64,000 nt of DNA, from positions 1 through 64,000 of the forward strand of contig CAJXCU010000002.1 in the NCBI GenBank assembly GCA_913051935.1, given 5' to 3'. Under the pieces are notes generated by a model that did not search any database, had not been told where the DNA came from, and saw nothing but the letters and a program-made list of their open reading frames with translations. Position 1 is the first letter of the stretch. The number at the start of each line of letters is the position of its first letter. Origin of the DNA: an uncultured Flavobacteriales bacterium (GTDB taxonomy: Bacteria > Bacteroidota > Bacteroidia > Flavobacteriales_D > Crocinitomicaceae). Both the position numbers and the translations under genes were made by a program. Positions 58,732-64,000 of the stretch are shown piece after piece.

Positions 58732-58860
58732 CTAAATCGTAGAATAAAGATAAAAAATCAGCATTACAGCCACAACAGCATAAAGTACCAACTTTAAAAG
58801 AGTCCGCTTTTTTGGTCTTTCGGGAAGGCGTGACTTAAAATTAAAATGCTCTTCTTTCAC
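58732..58860 (-). CDS. Small 42-aa single-TM protein, not in supplied ORF track (GTG start)
   Basis: Translation (V/M)KEEHFNFKSRLPERPKKRTLLKLVLYAVVAVMLIFYLYSTI*; positive region then one TM helix; fills an otherwise empty gap. Confidence 0.6.
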   Translation of the reverse strand: MKEEHFNFKSRLPERPKKRTLLKLVLYAVVAVMLIFYLYSTI

Positions 58861-58884
58861 ACTTCAAAAATAGTTGAATTTCTC

Positions 58885-58892
58885 TACCTTTG
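58885..58892 (+). promoter_or_regulatory. -7 box TACCTTTG upstream of galE
   Basis: 4 nt before ATG at 58897. Confidence 0.5.
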
Positions 58893-58896
58893 GGGT

Positions 58897-59922
58897 ATGT
58901 TGAAAAAAGTACTGGTAACTGGGGGAGCTGGATATATAGGGTCGCACACCGTGGTAGAACTTTTCAATGCGGGTTACGAGCCTGTTTTACTTGACGATTT
59001 TAGAAATTCAAATGAATCGGTTATCGATGGATTAAGTAATATTTTAGGCGATCGCCCTGAACTTTTAAAGCATGATGTTTGCAATACGGATTATTTAAGG
59101 GACTATATAAGAAAGCACGAGGTTTGTGGGATCATTCATTTTGCCGCTTACAAGGCGGTCGGAGAATCGGTCGAAAATCCATTGAGGTATTACCAAAATA
59201 ATGTTGAAGGATTGGTTTCTATATTGAAAATGGTTTCCGAAAATCCTGAAATCCCCTTTGTATTTTCCTCTTCTTGTACTGTCTACGGTGAACCACAGGG
59301 ACAAAAAGAGGTTTCTGAAAAAACCCCAAAAACAATCCCCACCTCACCCTATGGTTTTACAAAGTGGCTTGGGGAGAAAATTATTGATGACTTATTTTTT
59401 TCGCAAAAGAAACTTCGTTTAATGAGTTTGAGGTATTTTAATCCAATTGGTGCACATTCGTCCACGCAAATAGGGGAGCTTCCAATCGGAAAGCCGAATA
59501 ATTTACTTCCATTTATAACACAGACTGCTGCAGGGTTACACGAAAAACTTACAATATTTGGCGATAGCTATCCAACCATTGATGGCACCTGTGTTCGGGA
59601 TTATATCCATGTTGTTGATCTAGCGGAGGCGCATGTCAAAGCTTTAGATTACTTAATAAATGCGAAAGATGGCTGTCATGAGATTGTAAACATTGGAACG
59701 GGCAATGGGTCAAGTGTTCTTCAGGTTGTCAACACTTTTGAGAAGGTAAATGATATTAAGCTGAATTACGAATTTGGCCCAAATAGGCCCGGTGATGTGA
59801 TTGAAATTTATGCCAATGTAGATTATGCAAAAAAGCTTTTAGGTTGGAGTGCGAAAAAGACAATTAACGATGCGGTTAAAGACGCCTGGAACTGGGAAAA
59901 ATCAATTCGGTCTATAAAGTGA
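58897..59922 (+). CDS. galE: UDP-glucose 4-epimerase
   Basis: VTGGAGYIGSHTVVELFNAGYEPVLLDDFRNS, FSSSCTVYGEP, SPYGFTKWLGEKI; start trimmed to MLKKVLV. Confidence 0.96.
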   Translation: MLKKVLVTGGAGYIGSHTVVELFNAGYEPVLLDDFRNSNESVIDGLSNILGDRPELLKHDVCNTDYLRDYIRKHEVCGIIHFAAYKAVGESVENPLRYYQNNVEGLVSILKMVSENPEIPFVFSSSCTVYGEPQGQKEVSEKTPKTIPTSPYGFTKWLGEKIIDDLFFSQKKLRLMSLRYFNPIGAHSSTQIGELPIGKPNNLLPFITQTAAGLHEKLTIFGDSYPTIDGTCVRDYIHVVDLAEAHVKALDYLINAKDGCHEIVNIGTGNGSSVLQVVNTFEKVNDIKLNYEFGPNRPGDVIEIYANVDYAKKLLGWSAKKTINDAVKDAWNWEKSIRSIK

Positions 59923-60638
59923 AATTATTACTTCTATTTCTTTGTATCCATATGAGCGTACTTGGTCAAGTCGAAAGGCAGTCTCAAAATAGACCTGGGA
60001 TATTTTGGTATTACAGTGGTTTAAGGCCGTTCAAGGATATTGATCGAAAGAAATATGACCGATTAATAATTGATGTAACTTATAATGACTGGATAGGTGA
60101 AAATGGCCCTTTTCAAAATAATTGGAATTCGATAGGTTTTAGCGGAAGTATAAATAAGGATATTCAGTTAAAATCCACGGAAAGAGTTTCTTTCGGAATT
60201 GGTTTCGGATATGCATACTTGAACCATAGAACTCCACGCGTTTTTTACCTCACTTCATTTGATGCTGTTCAGGCGGCTTTTCCATCTCCAAATGACAGTA
60301 TTTTGTCTTCTTTTCTTACGATACATCAGTTTTTTATCCCTTTGGAGCTTAGATTGAGGTCAATAGGTTGGAAGCATGCAAAACTGATTCTAGGCGCGAG
60401 ACTGGGTGTGCAACCAAGAATGAATTTCAGCTCTTACAGAAAATTTGAAGATGAGATTTCGTATTCAGAAGTAAAGCTCAGAGAAGAGTACAATTGGTTT
60501 TATATTTCCTCATATGCGAGAATTGGTTTCAGAAACTGGTCTTTATTTTTTGCATATCAGCCCTTGACGCTTTTTTCCGATTATGAAAGTATAGACATCC
60601 ATCCGATACAAATGGGCATCAGCTTATCCTTATTTTAG
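59919..60638 (+). CDS. Outer-membrane beta-barrel-like hypothetical protein
   Basis: Signal peptide, beta-rich; overlaps galE by 4 nt. Confidence 0.6.
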   Translation: MKLLLLFLCIHMSVLGQVERQSQNRPGIFWYYSGLRPFKDIDRKKYDRLIIDVTYNDWIGENGPFQNNWNSIGFSGSINKDIQLKSTERVSFGIGFGYAYLNHRTPRVFYLTSFDAVQAAFPSPNDSILSSFLTIHQFFIPLELRLRSIGWKHAKLILGARLGVQPRMNFSSYRKFEDEISYSEVKLREEYNWFYISSYARIGFRNWSLFFAYQPLTLFSDYESIDIHPIQMGISLSLF

Positions 60639-61424
60639 ATGATTGATACACACGCGCACATGTACAGCGAACAATTTTTGGAGGATCAAGCCGAAGCCAT
60701 TCTGCGTGCCAGAGAAAAGGGCGTTGATTATATACTCCTTCCTAATATAGATATACATTCAATCGATGCGATGCACAAATTAGCAAAATTAGACAAGGGT
60801 TGTATCCCTATGATGGGGTTACACCCTTGTAGTGTTGATTTGAAATATTCGAACCAGCTCAAGCGCATAGGCTTTGAGTTGTTTCAAGGAGACCAAAAGT
60901 ATATTGCAGTTGGCGAGATTGGAATTGATTTATATTGGGATAGGAGCTTTATCGAGCAGCAGAAGGCGGCTTTTCGAATTCAAATAAATTGGGCAAAAGA
61001 ATTAGCACTTCCAATTGTCATTCATGCTCGAGACTCAATGAAAGAGATTTTAAATATTCTAGACGAAGAGAACAGTCATAATCTGAGTGGAGTGTTTCAT
61101 TGCTTTTCAGGAACCACAGAAGACGCTGAAAGAATTATGGCGTATGGAGGGTTCAAATTTGGTATTGGTGGTGTGGTTACATTTAAAAATTCAAAACTTC
61201 CTAAAGTTCTAAAAAGCATCCCATTAAATTATATTTTGCTAGAGACCGATGCGCCGTATTTGGCTCCAATGCCACACAGAGGAAAGCGAAATGAAAGTTC
61301 ATACTTGTATTATATAGCAGATAAGCTTTCAGACATTTACGAATGCCCTGTCGCTCAAATTAAGGCGGTAACCACAAAAAATGCAGAGGAGCTTTTTCAA
61401 CTTTCAAAATTCTTGGTAACATGA
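60639..61424 (+). CDS. tatD: TatD family hydrolase
   Basis: MIDTHAHMY, GEIGIDLYWD, GVFHCFSGT, LLETDAPYLAP. Confidence 0.95.
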   Translation: MIDTHAHMYSEQFLEDQAEAILRAREKGVDYILLPNIDIHSIDAMHKLAKLDKGCIPMMGLHPCSVDLKYSNQLKRIGFELFQGDQKYIAVGEIGIDLYWDRSFIEQQKAAFRIQINWAKELALPIVIHARDSMKEILNILDEENSHNLSGVFHCFSGTTEDAERIMAYGGFKFGIGGVVTFKNSKLPKVLKSIPLNYILLETDAPYLAPMPHRGKRNESSYLYYIADKLSDIYECPVAQIKAVTTKNAEELFQLSKFLVT

Positions 61425-62443
61425 CAAAAGTATTGGTGATTTATACTGGAGGGACGATAGGGATGATTAAAGACCCAGAGACAGGCCTCTTAAATAGCTT
61501 TGATTTTAATACAGTTTATGAGCACATTCCAGAGCTCAATCGGTTACATACAGAAATAGATACAATGAGTATCAAAAAGCCTATTGACTCTTCTGAAATG
61601 ACATCGGAGCATTGGGTTAATTTGGCAAAGCTGATCAAAAAAAATTACCATCATTACGATGGTTTTGTTATTCTTCACGGAACAGACACGATGTCTTATT
61701 CTGCTTCAGCGCTTAGTTTTATGATCCAAGGCTTAAACAAGCCTATCATTTTTACTGGCTCTCAATTACCTATCGGAGTAATTCGAACGGACGGTAAAGA
61801 AAACCTCATTACCGCAATTGAAATTGCCGCTTCAAAAGATTCAAATGGAGAATCCATCATACAAGAAGTTGCTGTTTATTTTGAGTACTCTCTTTACAGA
61901 GGGAATAGAAGTTCGAAGGTTAGCTCAAATCAGTTTGAAGCATTCAAATCTCCAAATTATCCTGAGCTTGCCGTTGCAGGTGTAAATATCAAATATAAAT
62001 GGAGTGCACTTCAAAGGTCTGAATTTTCTGAGCCGATTTATCAATTTGGAATGTCCAAAGCTGTTGCATTGTTGAAAATATTCCCGGGAATGGATATTGA
62101 ATTGTACAAAGGTCTTTTCGATGTCACCCAAACAAAAGGGATTGTGCTTGAAACATTTGGCTCCGGTAATGCACCGTCGATTGATAAAATGCAAAAGATC
62201 ATGACGCGTTATGTCGAGGACGGCGGATTAATTATCAATATCACGCAATGTAGTTCAGGTGGTGTAAAACAAGGAGCTTATCAAACCAGTTCATTTTTTA
62301 ATAAAATTGGTGTGATAAGTGGAACAGATATGACTGCTGAGGCAGCGCTAACAAAATTAATGTTTGTCCTTGGTAATGAGGAAGATTCTGATAAGATTAA
62401 AGCACTCATTTCTATGCCTATTTGTGGTGAAATGGAGTGTTAG
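61421..62443 (+). CDS. ansA: Type I L-asparaginase
   Basis: VIYTGGTIGMI, GFVILHGTDTMSYSASALSFM. Confidence 0.95.
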   Translation: MTKVLVIYTGGTIGMIKDPETGLLNSFDFNTVYEHIPELNRLHTEIDTMSIKKPIDSSEMTSEHWVNLAKLIKKNYHHYDGFVILHGTDTMSYSASALSFMIQGLNKPIIFTGSQLPIGVIRTDGKENLITAIEIAASKDSNGESIIQEVAVYFEYSLYRGNRSSKVSSNQFEAFKSPNYPELAVAGVNIKYKWSALQRSEFSEPIYQFGMSKAVALLKIFPGMDIELYKGLFDVTQTKGIVLETFGSGNAPSIDKMQKIMTRYVEDGGLIINITQCSSGGVKQGAYQTSSFFNKIGVISGTDMTAEAALTKLMFVLGNEEDSDKIKALISMPICGEMEC

Positions 62444-63111
62444 TTTTGTTCAATAATTAATCCATTCTCTACCAATAAGGTTTTTGTAGGAAATAGTTTT
62501 ACGATATGCATATCATGAGTAGCCATGAGAATAGCAGCGTTTTTTTCTTTGGAAACCGCAATCAATAAGCGCATAATATCCTCTGAAGTTTCAGGATCGA
62601 GGTTTCCAGTTGGCTCATCTGCCAAAATTAATTTCGGGTCGTTTAATAATGCGCGGGCAATAGACACTCTTTGTTGCTCTCCTCCAGAAAGCTCGTGAGG
62701 CATTTTATCTCCTAACTCTTCTAGGCCAACCAATTTTAGACATGCAATAGCACGCTCATGAATATCTATCTTTTTTTTCCATCCTGTTGCTTTTAGTACA
62801 AAGTATAAATTTTGAATAATTGTACGGTCCATTAGCAATTGAAAGTCTTGAAAAACAATTCCAATTTTTCTTCGGAGCATTGGAATATTCTTTCTTTTTA
62901 TTTTCTTAAAATCAAACACATCGAAGCTGCCTTCTCCCGCTTGTAAAGGCAATTCTCCATATAATGTTTTAAGCAGGCTACTCTTTCCACTGCCTGTTTT
63001 TCCAATAAGAAATACGAATTGTCCTGCATGAATTGACAGCTGAACGTTAGAAAGAACTTGGCTGCCTTTTTGAAAGATATCAGCATTTTTAAGCGTAACT
63101 ACTTCAGACAT
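62440..63111 (-). CDS. ftsE: FtsE-like ABC transporter ATP-binding protein
   Basis: Walker [44 protein letters not shown]; start trimmed to [16 protein letters not shown]. Confidence 0.87.
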   Translation of the reverse strand: MSEVVTLKNADIFQKGSQVLSNVQLSIHAGQFVFLIGKTGSGKSSLLKTLYGELPLQAGEGSFDVFDFKKIKRKNIPMLRRKIGIVFQDFQLLMDRTIIQNLYFVLKATGWKKKIDIHERAIACLKLVGLEELGDKMPHELSGGEQQRVSIARALLNDPKLILADEPTGNLDPETSEDIMRLLIAVSKEKNAAILMATHDMHIVKLFPTKTLLVENGLIIEQN

Positions 63112-63238
63112 AAAACTTATGTGTTTATACAAAAGTGCAGAATCATCTTCGTGAAAAAAGATTTGGTCCAGATTATCTCTTAACAAGATGAGGTTTAAAA
63201 CTTTTGAACGGCTTCTCAACTTGGCTTGTTTGTGAATG

Positions 63239-63246
63239 TAAATTTG
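63239..63246 (+). promoter_or_regulatory. -7 box TAAATTTG upstream of edge TPR gene
   Basis: 4 nt before the proposed GTG start at 63251. Confidence 0.5.
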
Positions 63247-63250
63247 TTCA

Positions 63251-64000
63251 GTGCGAAATAGTAGAACATCCTTCATCATAGTGGCATTTGCCATTTCCTC
63301 CTTTCTGGTTTTTTCTCAAAAAACAGATAAGTATACTAGTTTATATGATGGGTATTTTCGTGGAGAAGAACTTTATAGTAACCTACAGTACGGTGCTGCA
63401 AAAAAGGAATTTAGATCATTCATCAATCTTTGCAATAATTACAATGACCCGCTATACCAAAAGGCATTATTTTATGAAGGACTTTCTGGGTTGGAGCTAT
63501 ATAACAGCGATGCAATCGACCTTTTGATGAATTACAATAGGCTGTATCCGGAAAATATTCACCGTAGTTTTATCAATTTTAAAATAGGGAATTCATTTTT
63601 TCAGGATGAAACGTATGATGATGCTCAGCTTTGGTTGAGCAAGTTAAATGCAGGAGATATCGACTCTTCTTTACAAGAAGAATTTTATTTTAAACTAGGT
63701 TATTCGGCGCTGCAAAATGAAGATTTCGAAGCTGCTATCAATGCATTTCGAGAAAATTTAAAAGGAAGCTCCCAGTATGTACCACCTAGCAAGTACTTTT
63801 TCGGACATTTGTGCTATGAGAGAGGGTCTTATCAGCTTGCATTGGAGCAATTCATAGCGCTTGAAAAAAATACTAATTATTGTGGAATTGTGCCTTACTA
63901 CATTGTACAAATCTATCACAAACAAGGTGATTATGATGCGGTAATTGAGTATGCACCAACTGTATTGGCTTGTAAGTTGATTAATCACGAAAAAGATGTG
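63251..64000 (+). CDS. Tetratricopeptide-repeat secreted protein, truncated by window end (GTG start)
   Basis: Open frame from GTG 63251 to the last base: MRNSRTSFIIVAFAISSFLVFSQKTDKYTSLYDGYFRGEELYSNLQYGAAKKEFRSFINLC...; signal peptide plus TPR-like helices; absent from ORF track. Confidence 0.85.
   Translation, partial: MRNSRTSFIIVAFAISSFLVFSQKTDKYTSLYDGYFRGEELYSNLQYGAAKKEFRSFINLCNNYNDPLYQKALFYEGLSGLELYNSDAIDLLMNYNRLYPENIHRSFINFKIGNSFFQDETYDDAQLWLSKLNAGDIDSSLQEEFYFKLGYSALQNEDFEAAINAFRENLKGSSQYVPPSKYFFGHLCYERGSYQLALEQFIALEKNTNYCGIVPYYIVQIYHKQGDYDAVIEYAPTVLACKLINHEKDV

Noticed and set aside
1-64000. tRNA/rRNA genes, prophage, integrase, restriction-modification or defence islands
   Set aside because: Intergenic gaps are short and show no tRNA-like cloverleaf sequences; no protein has phage, transposase, nuclease-defence or toxin-antitoxin motifs that I can recognise by eye; tRNAscan-SE, geNomad and PADLOC/DefenseFinder would be decisive

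Overview
AT-rich, gene-dense 64 kb chromosomal window from a Bacteroidota bacterium, most likely a Flavobacteriales member (inferred from T9SS sorting domains, PorZ, split coxIII genes, and TAnnTTTG promoter boxes). I see about 60 protein-coding genes. I found no convincing tRNA, rRNA, CRISPR array, transposon, prophage or defence island. Main blocks are: (1) a minus-strand heme-copper oxidase assembly operon (ctaB, coxIII, coxIII, subunit IV, two SCO-type proteins, and a DUF3050-DUF420 fusion); (2) dxs, a FucP-like MFS transporter and a GH3 beta-glucosidase; (3) porZ with an envelope glycosyltransferase and a DUF2079 protein; (4) T9SS cargo proteins, including a 1377-aa repeat protein and a GH25 lysozyme; (5) pnuC and a nadR-like kinase; (6) an ECF sigma / anti-sigma-like / periplasmic Spy-like trio; (7) housekeeping genes (asnS, ileS, pth, galE, tatD, ansA, ftsE-like). 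Observations most worth checking: the heme-oxygenase-fold DUF3050 fused to the CtaM-like DUF420 membrane domain, with an EF-hand-like loop; a RluB-type pseudouridine synthase whose catalytic Asp is replaced by Glu; TAnnTTTG -7 boxes 4-10 nt upstream of start codons in at least eight genes, suggesting leaderless transcription; two genes missing from the supplied ORF track (a 42-aa membrane sORF and a GTG-start TPR protein at the right edge); and convergent gene ends that almost never leave room for a terminator.
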